Below are positions 35,501-46,103 of a DNA stretch of 64,000 bases, one piece after another. The notes below the pieces were generated by a model. It was not told the origin of the DNA and did not search any database. It saw nothing but the letters and a program-made list of their open reading frames with translations. The stretch covers positions 145,328,731 to 145,392,730 of the forward strand of contig NC_081180.1 of NCBI RefSeq assembly GCF_029867415.1, read 5' to 3'. The DNA comes from Vicia villosa (lineage: Eukaryota > Streptophyta > Magnoliopsida > Fabales > Fabaceae). The position numbers and the translations under genes are program-made. Every line of letters begins with the position of its first letter. Position 1 is the first letter of the stretch.

Positions 35501-35959
35501 AAAATCTTGGAATTTTGAATTGTGAAAGATTGATTTGATTGATGGTACAAAACACTGAGAATTGTACTGCCAGCAGTTTGGCTGTCAACTGACTGTTCAG
35601 GTATTGACGTAGCAGTTAGAATGAAAAATCAACAGTCAAAGTTAATTTTCTTTTGTTGTTTTTGTTTTATGTGGAAAATGAAAGTTTATTTACATGACTT
35701 GTTAAAAAAAACAGACATAATAAATAACTAATATTTACTGTACGCGAGCAAAATTACCGATAATAACCCTGAAAATCATTTAATGCACAGAAAAATGAAT
35801 ATTTGACTGGCAGAAAACACACAAAATATTATCTGAGTAATTAAGCAATATTATGACAAATAGTACAACATTTAATACTGACAGTACAAATATTACATAC
35901 TATATTGAACAGTACGACGAATAAACGGTACATTTAAGAAATAAGAAATACGGCAAATT

Positions 35960-36127
35960 TTAAGAATGACGATTGATAACCCATGCTACAAATAGTAACA
36001 TGTAGATGATTGGGAGCATAAGCATCCCAGGTCCACAGTGTTCCGGGCTATGTAGACAGAAGAAAGACATGATCACCGTAGCAATGGTGATGACCATAAG
36101 AAAACACGTTTCCCACCGCTTTGCCAT
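35960..36127 (-). CDS. Small ORF in the Ogre LTR leader: 55-residue putative membrane peptide
   Basis: The ATG at 36127 is the first in the predicted LTR transcript, about 90 bp downstream of the TATA box, and the frame ends with TAA at 35960. The product starts MAKRWETCFLMVITIATVIM and continues with a Cys/His/Pro-containing loop (CLHSPEHCGPG), a second hydrophobic run (MLMLPIIYMLLFVAWV) and a short polar tail. It thus looks like a two-helix membrane peptide or a signal-anchor peptide. I do not recognise a family. It could be a chance ORF in a leader, or an upstream ORF that affects translation of ORF1 and gag. The start is chosen because it is the first ATG and has a purine at -3 (acaaaatggc). 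Confidence 0.4.
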   Translation of the reverse strand: MAKRWETCFLMVITIATVIMSFFCLHSPEHCGPGMLMLPIIYMLLFVAWVINRHS

Positions 36128-36217
36128 TTTGTCGGGGAAGAAGAAAGGATGGATTATGAAGTAGAAATTTGAGAGATGAATTAGAATTTGATGTGAGATT
36201 TTTAAGAGAAAATGAGA

Positions 36218-36230
36218 GGTATTTATAGAA
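36218..36230 (-). promoter_or_regulatory. TATA box of the Ogre LTR
   Basis: On the minus strand ttctataaatacc, followed by a pyrimidine-rich leader; the first ATG comes about 90 bp later. Confidence 0.65.
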
Positions 36231-36765
36231 TGGAAAGAAGGATAGAGACGTTGGGGAATGATGTGATTCCGTACAAAAGGAAAATTTGAGTGGAAGTAAG
36301 ATTTGAAAGAAAGTGTATGATAGTGTTGGGAAAAAGAGAGATGTAGAGAATAAAGTTAGGATTTGATTTTTTGGAAAAGAGATTTGAAAAGATTTTTGAA
36401 AATAATGGGATATAATACAAAAATTAGTGGGAAACAAAAGATAATAATAATAATACTTATTACCAGTACAATCTGAGTTTCCTGATTCTGCGCCTGCAAA
36501 AAGATTTAACTCTGTACCAATTGTGTCAGTACTATTTATCTGTAAATAAATAAATAGCATGTGTGAAGTAATAAACAGTATTTGGCGTTTGCGTAAGAAT
36601 AACTTCAACTGCAAGCCAAATTACTGTATATGAAAAATTCTAAAAACTAAGTATTTCATATGTCAGGATATTTGTTGAAATAAAAATCCATGATTATATG
36701 AGACTCTTAATTTCCAGATTGGAGTTTTCTTGAAAAAAGATGCGGGCAAATTTTGGGGTATAACA

Positions 36766-37140
36766 CATATACTAGAACACACTTTGACTACAGTATGTAA
36801 GTCTTCGACATATTCTCTGTCGAAACAGGAAGCTACTCTTTGACCCACTAGAGTTCGACCAAATTCTCACAATTTTTTACAACCTTGAATAACAAAAGAT
36901 CCAAGGCAGTTGACAGTAGCTCAAAACAATGATAATACAATGAAATCAAGGACAATTCAGATTAGTTAAAACAACATAATTTTGGGGATGCCTACAAATT
37001 TTTACGTAATCAACTAATACTGATTTTGATTTTGAAATTTTAATTCTGAAAATATTGAAGCATATAATTTTCATGTAAGCAAGCATCATAATTTTGATTA
37101 TGAAATTGGTACACTGAATCCAAAAAAAATAATGACAAAG
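36766..37140. other. Unassigned sequence outside the Ogre LTR
   Basis: AT-rich, with no reading frame or repeat that I recognise. It is the flank into which the Ogre inserted; its first bases are catat, one half of the expected target-site duplication. Confidence 0.5.
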
Positions 37141-37597
37141 TGTTGAGAATATATAGCAAGTGTGAGTAGTGGGAAAATAGTCTCACATTGAATAGGAATG
37201 TGGTGACTTGAGCATTTATAAATGGGAGAACCCACTCACCTATCACCTTAAGGTTTTGGACGAATAAGTGGTGTGTCACAATGGTGTCTAGTCCTACACT
37301 ATATATCAATGCCCCCAACAAATGATATCGTGAGCCTTTGGTTCGAGAAAGGGACCGACTTAGTTGTATCGAAAAATCAACAGCGCCACAAGGGTGGTGA
37401 GTAAGAAACGTTATGTGCGGTACAAGTATGAGGGAGCATTGTGGAGTCACACTTGAGGGGGAGTGAGGGGGAGCATTATGGACTCACACTTGAAGGGAAG
37501 TGTTGAGAATATATAGCAAGTGTAAGTAGTGGAGAAATAGTCTCACATTGGATATGAATGTGGTGACTTGAGCATTTATAAATGGGAGAACTCATTT
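37141..37597 (+). mobile_element. TRIM-like miniature LTR retrotransposon, right LTR truncated
   Basis: A 180-bp direct repeat starts with TGTTGAGAATATATAGCAAG at 37141 and ends ...gcccccaaca at 37320. A second copy starts at 37501 and matches for about 95 bp before breaking off near 37597. Inside, right after the first LTR, TGATATCGTGAGCC (37323-37336) resembles the initiator-Met PBS. A purine-rich tract (...cttgaagggaag) precedes the second LTR. The interior is only 180 bp and noncoding, with an internal direct repeat (cacacttga(g/a)ggg and gagggggagcatt). This combination is diagnostic of a TRIM. Confidence 0.75.
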
Positions 37598-38594
37598 GTT
37601 AGATCTGTTCAATGCATTATGTATCTCTATCCATATAGAGGTCAAAAACAGAAAACCTTATGACTTCATATCCCATCAACTCATATCTCTTAAACTCATA
37701 CTAGAATTCAATCAGAGAATGAAAGCGGAAGCGTACCAGAGTTTCCCATTAAAATCGTTGAGGGTTGGAGGTATGTGATATTCCAATTTGTAGGGTTCCT
37801 TAGGGTTTTTTTAATCTCTTTAAGAGAGAATCTTGTTAAACCGTGTGTATCGACCGCTCTACAAATAAGGACTATAACCCATATAAATAATCGTATGATT
37901 ATTTTTTAGTTTTCAATATTCTAATTTAACCCTTCATCATATTAGATATCCGCTTATGGTATCTACACAATAACCTTATATTTAATAACATTTATGTTTT
38001 TAACCATAAGTTTAATATTGATTAGACCATTATAATTTTAACTAATTAAATAATAGTCTTAATACATTGTAATATTACATTTTAAATACAATAAAATAAT
38101 AGAATAAAATTTACGAATAAAACTATTCTCACTAACATGTCAAATCCCATACATACTCGACCACAAAAATAACAGAATAAAATTTACGAATAAAACTATT
38201 CTCACTAAGATATACTTGATTATTGACAAGTAATTTGTAACATATTCCTCATAGACCAATCAATATTATAATCAAAGATAAATAAAGGATTCAATATTAT
38301 CACTTTCTCTTAAAAGATAATTTATTTATCTTTTATAACCTACAAAGTTATCATTATAATATAGCTTTGAATGCTTGTTGAGTTTTGAGGTCTGATCTAA
38401 TCTTAATAAAAAGTTCAAATCACTTAAATTTTCTGAAACCAAAAAAACAGTTATCGTTATAAATATTAATTTTTATATTAATTAACAATAAAATTATAAT
38501 AGATTACATAAATCAATTTCACAAAAATCAATCAAAGAGATTTTTTCTTTAGCCACCTCCCTATGGGGGTCACCCCAGCGAAAAACCAAAACTA
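37598..38594. other. Unassigned AT-rich sequence with a 43-bp direct duplication
   Basis: No coding region is recognised. A 43-bp stretch (agaataaaatttacgaataa...) at about 38100-38136 recurs at 38172-38209. The rest looks like degraded noncoding sequence, possibly from an LTR. Confidence 0.45.
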
Positions 38595-39241
38595 CCCCTG
38601 CTTCGAAAATGAACTTCCGAAGCGCTTTTTTTTTTGAATTTTTTTTGTCTTCGGAAATGAACCTCCGAAAATGTCAAAACCGTTAATATTTTCGGAAGTT
38701 CATTTTCGAAAATATTTCTGCATATCCAAAACCGCTCGCCATCGCTTAACGACGAGGGAGGCATTAAGTTCACACCTTTTGAGATCAAGAACGACGAAGA
38801 TTTGGCGGTTATGTGGACAACGTTCGACCGATTTTCTTTGAAAGGCCCGATCGAGTTGGACGCGAAACTTCAAAGATCGGCGGACGATGTTATCAAAATG
38901 TTGACTCATCCCCACCTACCTGTGATCAACAATATGTAACTTTAATTATATGTAATATTATCGTTGTAATCTTCACCCGATTAAATAAAGCGAATTGTTG
39001 TTGTTTTTCATTTTCTTCTGTCCAGACATATTTTCGGAAGTTCATTTCCGAATTCCCCAAGGGGGGTGCGTTCGGAGATGAACTTCCGAAACACCACATT
39101 TTTTGAAAAAGTAACTTTATTTCGGAGATGCATCTCCGAAATCAATATTTTATATTAAAAAAAACACGTTTTCGGAGATGCATTTCCGAAAACACCTTTT
39201 TTAAGAAAAAAAGTACAGTTTCGGAAATGAACTTCCGAAAC
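38595..39241. repeat. Array of about eight near-palindromic TTCGGA...TCCGAA motifs
   Basis: Copies of a roughly 20-bp dyad occur near 38598, 38650, 38692, 39031, 39071, 39121, 39170 and 39219. Each has arms TTCGGA/TCCGAA or a one-base variant around a centre such as GATGCATC or AGTTCATT. Examples are ttcggagatgcatctccgaa (39121) and ttcggaagttcatttccgaa (39031). Several are perfect or almost perfect palindromes. Spacing is irregular (about 40-50 bp within clusters, with a coding remnant between the two clusters). Confidence 0.85.
38712..38939 (+). pseudogene. Coding remnant, possibly Mutator-like
   Basis: An open frame ending in TAA at 38937-38939 has coding character: IKFTPFEIKNDEDLAVMWTT, then FSLKGPIELDAKLQRSADDV and IKMLTHPHLP. 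The acidic ND-DL followed by a hydrophobic/aromatic run and G-P-I-E-L is reminiscent of N-terminal regions of plant Mutator-like or related mobile-element proteins, but I am not certain. There is no start codon in good context, and both sides are the dyad motif array, so it is a fragment. It could also be the last exon of an unrecognised gene. Confidence 0.35.
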
Positions 39242-39340
39242 AAGGGGTATTGTGGTAAATTTACCAGGGATGGGCAAGAAGGTTGGGAGGTGGGTGAAAA
39301 AATTTTCATAGAATACAAAAGAAAAAGGGTTGATAGGCTT

Positions 39341-39343
<3 letters not shown>

Positions 39344-39410
<67 letters not shown>
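39344..39410. repeat. (TA)n microsatellite
   Basis: About 33 uninterrupted dinucleotides just downstream of the dyad array. Confidence 0.95.
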
Positions 39411-39413
<3 letters not shown>

Positions 39414-40236
39414 TGAGTGGCTATAAGCACCACACACAAAGTGGAGTCTGACAGGAATCTTTCTATCTTGTGCTAAGAGAATATATACTACTATACCTTT
39501 TCTTTTTTTTTTTTTAAAAGCAATATACTACTATACCTGATTTGCAATACAATACACCCATTTGTCAATTCATGTTAACCACTTAACTATATTATATAAA
39601 GTAGGAATGATTAAAAATTAGTTATTAATTCCTAAAAAGTGTAGATCAAGTTAATACTTAATTTGAGTTTTTCATCCAAGTCTTCCTCACCCACCACTAA
39701 AAGAACCTTTACATTTGAGGTCCAAATGAAAAGAAAAGAATTCAAACAATTAAATAAAAAAGGAATATGTATTTATATCAAGTATGATTTTATGAGATTA
39801 CTTGAACATATATTTTACTAAAAACTTAATTGACATGCATTAAGAGTGTAAATTTACATTGTCGCTCTCATAATCACATCTGTTAAATTTTTAATTTTTT
39901 TTAATCACAAATAAAATATTATTTGTGAATGATTCTGATACACACTGCTTACGTATTTTACATGACACTACATAACAATTAATTTATTTATTAAAATTTA
40001 ATTAGAAAGCTAAATAAAACCCGTGACACAGCAAACAAAATTTCCTAATCCATATTTTGTATTAATCTGTTTGCTAACTTTACCTATATTACACATAAAT
40101 CACAGAACAAAGATTCTATTCGTTTCTTTTAGAGCAAAAACATTTCACGATTCCTTCGAACAAAGAAAACAAAAGCAACCAATCAATTCAATGTTCTCTT
40201 CAAGGGTAGTTTCGTCAAACCATACAAAACTAAACT
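39411..40236. other. Upstream region of the HSP20-like gene
   Basis: AT-rich intergenic sequence with no reading frame of note. Several TTC and GAA triplets occur near 40120-40170, but I could not line up a clear heat-shock element with the standard 5-bp phasing. Confidence 0.5.
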
Positions 40237-40245
40237 CTATATATC
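40237..40245 (+). promoter_or_regulatory. TATA box of the HSP20-like gene
   Basis: ctatatatc lies about 95 bp before the ATG at 40334, a standard plant spacing, leaving a 5' UTR of about 60 bp rich in A and C. Confidence 0.6.
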
Positions 40246-40333
40246 ACCATCGAACAAAAACATTCCCATAACAAAACTTTCAAACTTCCAAAAACTCACC
40301 TCTAACAAACAATAACACAAACAGATTCAAGGC

Positions 40334-40792
40334 ATGTTCGCAAAGAAGCTTACAACTGTTAACCCCTTCGCGAAGAAACGATCGCAACACGTCGTCGTTT
40401 CATCCACACCAAACGCGAATACAAAGAAGCTATGGAGGCTTCCGCATGTTTTCGCCAGAATGCTCGAGCTTCCTTTTCCTTCAGACGCCGACGTTTCGAT
40501 CGAAGAAACACCGCAGTTTTTCCGATTCGTTGCTTCATGTAACAAGACGAATATTTTCAATTCCGGTGGTGTGCGTGCGCACGCAATCGAGATTCTTCCG
40601 GGGATAACTAAGATTGTGATAAAGAGATTCGACGGTGGTGATGTAGTGGTGGATGGTAAGCAGGAGAGACGGTCTTCTTGTAGTGTTGATTTATGGCGGT
40701 TTCGGCTTCCGCCTTGCACGCAGCCGGAGAGAGTTACCGCCGTTTGCACCGGCGGGAAGCTGGTAGTGACGGTTCCCAAAATCAAAGGATAG
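40334..40792 (+). CDS. HSP20-like chaperone family protein (alpha-crystallin domain)
   Basis: A single-exon 152-residue protein, intact from ATG to TAG. The N-terminus is short and basic (MFAKKLTTVNPFAKKRSQHV). A conserved KLWRLPHVFARMLELPFPSD follows at about residues 33-52. An alpha-crystallin/HSP20-type beta-sandwich then covers about 52-150, including VRAHAIEILPGITKIVIKRF, VDLWRFRLPP and the closing strand pair VTAVCTGGKLVVTVPK, equivalent to the A-x-x-x-n-G-v-L signature. The C-terminal I-x-I tail of classical small heat-shock proteins is lacking. It therefore belongs with the plant HSP20-like single-domain proteins, a group that includes factors such as IDM2 and IDM3 involved in DNA demethylation; I cannot assign it to either. 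Likely cytosolic or nuclear. It is GC-richer than its surroundings and is the only convincing host gene here. Confidence 0.85.
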   Translation: MFAKKLTTVNPFAKKRSQHVVVSSTPNANTKKLWRLPHVFARMLELPFPSDADVSIEETPQFFRFVASCNKTNIFNSGGVRAHAIEILPGITKIVIKRFDGGDVVVDGKQERRSSCSVDLWRFRLPPCTQPERVTAVCTGGKLVVTVPKIKG

Positions 40793-42743
40793 AAGGAGTA
40801 CATGAGAGGCATGCACTTTACGCTATAGTATGTATATATTCCACTTTAGAGGCTAAATTCTTCACGGGACTCATAATCACACATATGAATTTATAACATA
40901 TATGTGTGTGGTGTATATATGTATTTGGCCTCTTTTTTCATTCTAAATAAAACGAGGATTTCATGCCATATAAACTTACATGCAGCTCTCTTTAATAATT
41001 TCCTCATACACAAAAATCTATCTCTTTACTAATGTTTCAATGAAATAATTTGTCTATACTATTATTTATAGGTTATTTATGAAACTATTTGTCACACATA
41101 TAGTGTTGTACATAATGAAGAGTAAAAATCATGTATGTTTTGATGTAGACATGGAGCATGGGTTAATTCATTTAGAGTTGTTATATATACTTGAATCCAG
41201 TCGTTGAATTAGTCAGGAATTTTCGACCAAAGCATGAATAAAGGCGTAAGAGTTTTGAAATCAAAGGACAAAGAAAGAATGATTAGTCGAAATGAAAGGT
41301 GTCGAAGAGTATTTGGTTTGGAAAGATCACAGCTTAGATAGTCGAAATTTACAGGAAAATTATGTGGGGACTTAACCAATTTTTGCTTCAGATTATGTAA
41401 GCTAGTGTTGGAGGTGTAGGCACTTGAAAAAAGCAGCTTTTGCAAGCAGTTGCCAAAGACGTGTGGAAGTTGTCAAAAAGCAGTTGTGCATGGAATGAAT
41501 ACGTGGCAAGTTGTGATTAGTCGAACGTTTAGTAGTAATTATTTTTAACATCTATATAAGTAGAATTTGTATTCGGTGTTAGAGGTTGCATTTTGTAACA
41601 TTGCAAGAAAAACTCAAAGTATCTGTGTGTTTACGGTGATTTCCGGTAAACAACTGCTAGTCCTCCAAATTATTAAATATATTTTAGTTACTCGCAGGAT
41701 CGACTAGATTGATCCTAGGACATATGTCGAAAAGTGTCTATTGTGATAATTGAAGTCATATTTCTAAGTTTTACTTCTACAAGAAATGCTTTAATCTAAG
41801 GCTTGATGTAAAAGATAATATAACAGACAGTGCAATGAGAGAAATTGCATAAAGTAATTCGAAGTAACTGGATTGTAAATGTAAATGATTCGACGGGAAA
41901 TGTAAAGACAATTAAATGACTCGTGTTTATAAAATGAAGGATAAATATTGAAAATGTAATGGTGTTACACGTACATTTCTCAGCGAAAACTCTTTCTCTT
42001 ACGCTTGGTACTTGAGTGATTTGTGAGTAATTTGTACAAAATGAACACCCCTGGATCCTACCACTAAGACCCTTATTTATACTAATTTGACCCTAATGGT
42101 CCTACTCTAAGGAGATGCCACGTTGCTCGTTTGCATGCGCTTTGAATTCCTGAAGTTCCACGTGTCCTTCTGGATTCAAACGAAGCACTTTAAAATTCAA
42201 ATCCTCCCGCTCGAAACTTTTTTACGCGAAGCAACGTGTCTTTGCAAAATAATAATAAAATATATCAGAATATCCTAAGTCTTTTCAGTCCTTAGGCTTC
42301 GAAGGTAATTCACTTATATTTTACTTCGATTAGGAAAAAAATCCTAACACATAATAAAAAATAGTCATTACAAGCCATTCCTTCCTCGAGACATATGTCT
42401 TCGAAGAACACATACATTATGTCGAAATCTCCAGCTAACAAATTGCCCCAATAAATGCCTGTTTCGAAACATAAATAGAAATAGGCATTTCTTGATACTT
42501 TTAGATTTCGACCTCTCAATATCTTTGAATTCCAAGATTCTGAATGACGTCAGAGTCATCATGACCTTTCTTTCAAAACGTCTTCTCAAAATCATGCGCC
42601 ATTATGTCTGATCATTACTCTTAGGAACTAGGAGTGAGGCTATTAACTGCGAAACCGTCTAGCGAACCAATCATCTTTGGCCACGTGCCTCACTAACTCC
42701 ATTAATAAATTAATTAGAAATTTGAAGGGGCTATTTTCTGACC
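40793..42743. other. 3' flank of the HSP20-like gene and unassigned, probably repeat-derived sequence
   Basis: The first 400 bp are AT-rich, likely 3' UTR and intergenic. From about 41195 the sequence is rich in TCGA and CGAA. It contains a TATA-like ctatataag (about 41551) followed by LTR-leader-like text ending ...tttccggtaaaca near 41651, and a dyad ggatcgactagattgatcc (about 41698). It may be an LTR, but I could not find a matching partner in the window. The 41750-42740 part shows no coding sequence. Confidence 0.4.
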
Positions 42744-42752
42744 CTATAAATA
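42744..42752 (+). promoter_or_regulatory. TATA box upstream of the PMD pseudogene
   Basis: ctataaata lies 135 bp before the ATG at 42879 and is followed by a leader of TC-rich sequence, as in plant 5' UTRs. Confidence 0.55.
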
Positions 42753-42878
42753 GTGACTTTAGTCACTTATGTAACTTTTCCCGTTTCTTTCACAATCACA
42801 CTCTTTGCTTTCTTCTCTAAAAAACGCCAAATTTCTTCAAATCTCTCTTCATCTTCTTCAAACAAACTTTCTTCATCA

Positions 42879-45800
42879 ATGGCTTCCTCAACTGAACATG
42901 CCCAGTAAACACAAATCACAGAAGCTTCTCAACCTGTTCTAGAGCTTCACCATCCAGTACTTGTTGGGAATCAAGAATACATACCAGAACCTTACCTATA
43001 GGAAAGACGCTCCATTTATGCTTCTTAGGTAATAATCCTTTACAAAATTTCTGGTAAGGCTCATGCATTCATGGGTCCTCTGCTTGGTCCTAATGCTCAT
43101 TTACAGGATAACTTTTTCCTAGCTTACTACAAAACTAGGCCCCTAGTTAGTAAGGATAAACTAGATGATAAGGGTAAATTGCTCTTTGTTGAGAACACAA
43201 ATGTTGTAGGTTCTTCGACTAGGACTTCTCTAGCCCAAGAGACCATTAGGTTAGAGTACATGACTAATACACTTAGGGTATTTAGGTCTATCCCTCTAGC
43301 AAAAGATCTTGAACCTTACTACGCCTGGTTAGCTAATGTCGAATCAAAGAAAGCCCCTTTCGGGAAAGAATTAGGGATTTATGACTTAGTTCAGTTGTCG
43401 AAGACTGGATTAGCATATAACCGGTCTATGTTGGTAGCGTCCATGTATTTATGGGACGCATCTCACAACACTTTTCATCTCGCATGTGGGATGGTTACCC
43501 CTACCCTATTCGATATAGCTGCTATCACAGGGCTTCGACCAACAGGAGTAAACTTCAACCCTAACTACATGGATACTGACACCATTAAGTTTGGCGAAAG
43601 TAAAGCCACCTACACCACTTTCATAACAAAACATCATATCAAGGATAGTGACGAAGTCTCTAACGAAGAACACACTGCCTTCTTGGCACTTTGGCTGTCG
43701 AGATGCGTTTTCTGCTCGAGGTCTCTACAAGTGGCGAAAAGGTATCTTTGCATGGCCAATCAACTTAATGCAGGCATGAAGCTGGATCTGAGCCAAATGA
43801 TTCTAGGGTACCTTTATGAGAGCCTGGGTGAATCTGTTGATTTCTTGAGAGCATATGAAGCTGGGACTTCTCTGCTTTTTGCTGGGCCCTTTTGGTTATT
43901 ACAATTGTGGCTCAATGCAACCTTCGAAGTTGTCCTCCCAAAGAAGGGATTAGTTGACGAAGATGACACAGCTGTCAATAACCAGACGGTCGAATGGACG
44001 AGGCTAGCCTACTTAACTCCCCAAGAAAAAGGAGGTCAACTACCAGAGGCATTTCGAGCCTATATAATGATGTTTGCTAAACGTTATAGTTTTAGTCCTT
44101 CAATGGCTCCATTTGTCAAAAGGAAAGTAGGCCCTGAATGGTTTACACGAAAATTTCCTGCTTCTTCTCCAGATCAACATGCTGAATAAATGGCCATTTG
44201 GGAGGCCTTTTTAACTCCTAAAATGTTGTACCATCGATTGCGAATCACGAAGAGCCATTATGGCCTTCTTAGCTACCAACCCAATCTCGTTTTGAGACAG
44301 TTTGGGCTTGTACAAATTAAACCCAAATGTTTGTATGACAAGAAGAGTCATATGTGCTTGCACACCATGTATTCGACCGAAGAGAGCTTCGAATCAAAGA
44401 CTGCCAGATACATTGGTGTCACCTCTCTATCAGCTCCCATATCTTTCGAACCTACATTCTATACCACCATGGAATTTCACAAATGGTTGGCTGACTACTA
44501 CAACCAACAAATCTTTGATGTTGCTGGCGTTTCACATGAACTGACTGAGACTTTTGCTTCTACGCAGGAGCATTTTCAGAAAGGTACTTCGACGCATATT
44601 AAAGAAATACAAGCATTCCAAAATTTCATTGAAACTATCTATAGGCTTAGTGATCTTAGTCGGACCCTTCATGAGGCAGCGATTACTTTAAGCGAAAAGT
44701 TTTCTAAAAAACTGGACAAATTGAAATTACCTTCATATGTTCGTCCTAAATAACGTTATGAGACGGCTTTCAAAATGTATCCCCCAAAATTCCCTCTATT
44801 ACCCAGTGCTGATTTTGGTGTGGCTTTAAGTCCCCCTTTTCCAGGCTGGTTCGTTTGTGGGAATGTCCCTAAAACTCTTTGCGAAGAATCTAAAAAACAT
44901 GTCGAACGAGTGGTTCCAACTAAGCACACCTTAGACAGTTTCAAAGGTTGTCTTCATATTGGCCTCGAACACGTTCGTGTTCTGACTCCAATACCCGAAG
45001 GTTTAGAACTGAAGAAACATTTCAATTGGTATTTTTCTTTCTTTCTTTTATGTCTTTATATTAACTTGTCTTGCTTTGATTACAACTCTCAATCGAAGAC
45101 AAAACATCAAGGAACCTGATGCCAATACTCGCAAGCCTGTTGTTCCTTCGAAGGACAAACAGACTAGCGAAGAATTTAACAAGACCAGCAAACCAAAACC
45201 TTTGGTAATTAATTTTTCTTTTTGGTTTGAAAAACCTTTGGTTTCTTACGTAATTCTAACATATTTCTTTTCAGAATACTCGAAAACCATCACCCACCCC
45301 ACAAAAAAAGGAAAGGTGCCCCTGAAAGCATCACCATTGAATCAGATGGTGAGGATAAATCTCCTCCTCACACAAAACTGGTGACCAAGAAAAGGCAAAG
45401 AGCCACCACCAGTTTGGTCCAAGAGAAGGAGTCTGGGGCTTCGAAGCCCACAGCTTCGAGTGGCCAAAAATCATTTGACGAACAGCTTCAAAAGCCGGCT
45501 GGGAACACCCCCGTCGTCGAAAGCCACAATTATAGCCCAAACAATATTCTTACCAAGGTAGAAACTTACTTTATTATTCTGTTACAAGTTCCATACTGAC
45601 TTTTGAATTCGATCTAACCTTTTCTGTATGTGTAGGATGATGCAGGCACTATCACCTCTAGTCTCAAAACAAGTAACCCTTTGAATGACATCCCCTTAGT
45701 TAACAATCCTCCGGGTGTGTACCTGTGTCTATCCGCTTTATTTAACAAGGTTTTTCTTCGAAATATCTGATTGAGGACTTGATGATACTTGTAGTTTCTC

Positions 45801-46103
45801 CAAAACAAACTTCACAAGCCAATCCTCTTCTTACTTCAGAAATTGAAAATGATGGTGCTCCAAAAGTTGTTCAGAACACTGAGCCAGTCGAAGACGATCG
45901 TTCGAATGATTCATCGCCAGACATTCCCCACATTTATCAAGACATTGACATGGGGGATAACCCTCAGTTGTCCAATATTGATGAGGGAGACGAACAGTCT
46001 GTAGAGAGCGAAGAAGTTGATCCTAAGGATGAAAACGAAACTAAGGACAAAGCTTCTAGCCAACTCAAGTCTAAAAAGGAAAAGGATCAACCCTTTTGGA
46101 AGG
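42879..46103 (+). pseudogene. Plant mobile domain (PMD) gene, multi-exon, nonsense-riddled, cut by Cyclops
   Basis: From the ATG at 42879 (MASSTEHAQ) a single frame can be followed to about 45028 with no frameshift, but with in-frame stops at 42906, 42999, 43026, 44187 and 44751. Segment 43071-44189 contains the PMD core (FHLACGMVTPTLFDIAAITG, LSRCVFCSRSLQVAKRYLCM, WTRLAYLTPQEKGGQLPEAF). This continues in 44190-44753 (LVLRQFGLVQIKPKCLYDKK) and 44775 onward (FPGWFVCGNVPKTLCEES). Downstream are good intron candidates: about 45205-45274 (gtaatt...ttttcag), 45558-45635 (gtagaa...tgtgtag) and 45715-45794 (gtgtgt...cttgtag), separating short Ser/Asp/Glu-rich exons. It ends at 46103, where the Cyclops LTR is inserted in an acidic/lysine-rich exon. 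PMD proteins occur both as host genes (MAIN type) and inside transposons; no terminal repeats are visible here. Confidence 0.75.

Larger units (their letters stand above)
32539..36765 (-). repeat. 5' LTR of the minus-strand Ogre
   Basis: On the minus strand the LTR runs from TGTTATACCCCAAAATTTGC at 36765 to ...ggaggtccaca at 32539, a length of 4227 bp with TG...CA ends. A TATA box lies about 540 bp in (36218-36230). A 55-codon ORF lies shortly after it (35960-36127), followed by a long transcribed AT-rich R-U5 region. The part below about 34350 matches 1-1830 in inverted orientation. The flank beyond 36765 (catat...) is non-LTR sequence, so 36765 is the outer border of the element. Confidence 0.88.

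Noticed and set aside
36048..36614. 188-codon Phe/Ser-rich open frame in the Ogre LTR
   Set aside because: It spans the TATA box and leader in a different frame from the small ORF, and its low-complexity composition reflects T-rich LTR sequence.
40120..40170. Heat-shock element upstream of the HSP20-like gene
   Set aside because: TTC and GAA triplets are present, but their spacing does not match the alternating 5-bp unit, so heat regulation is not supported.
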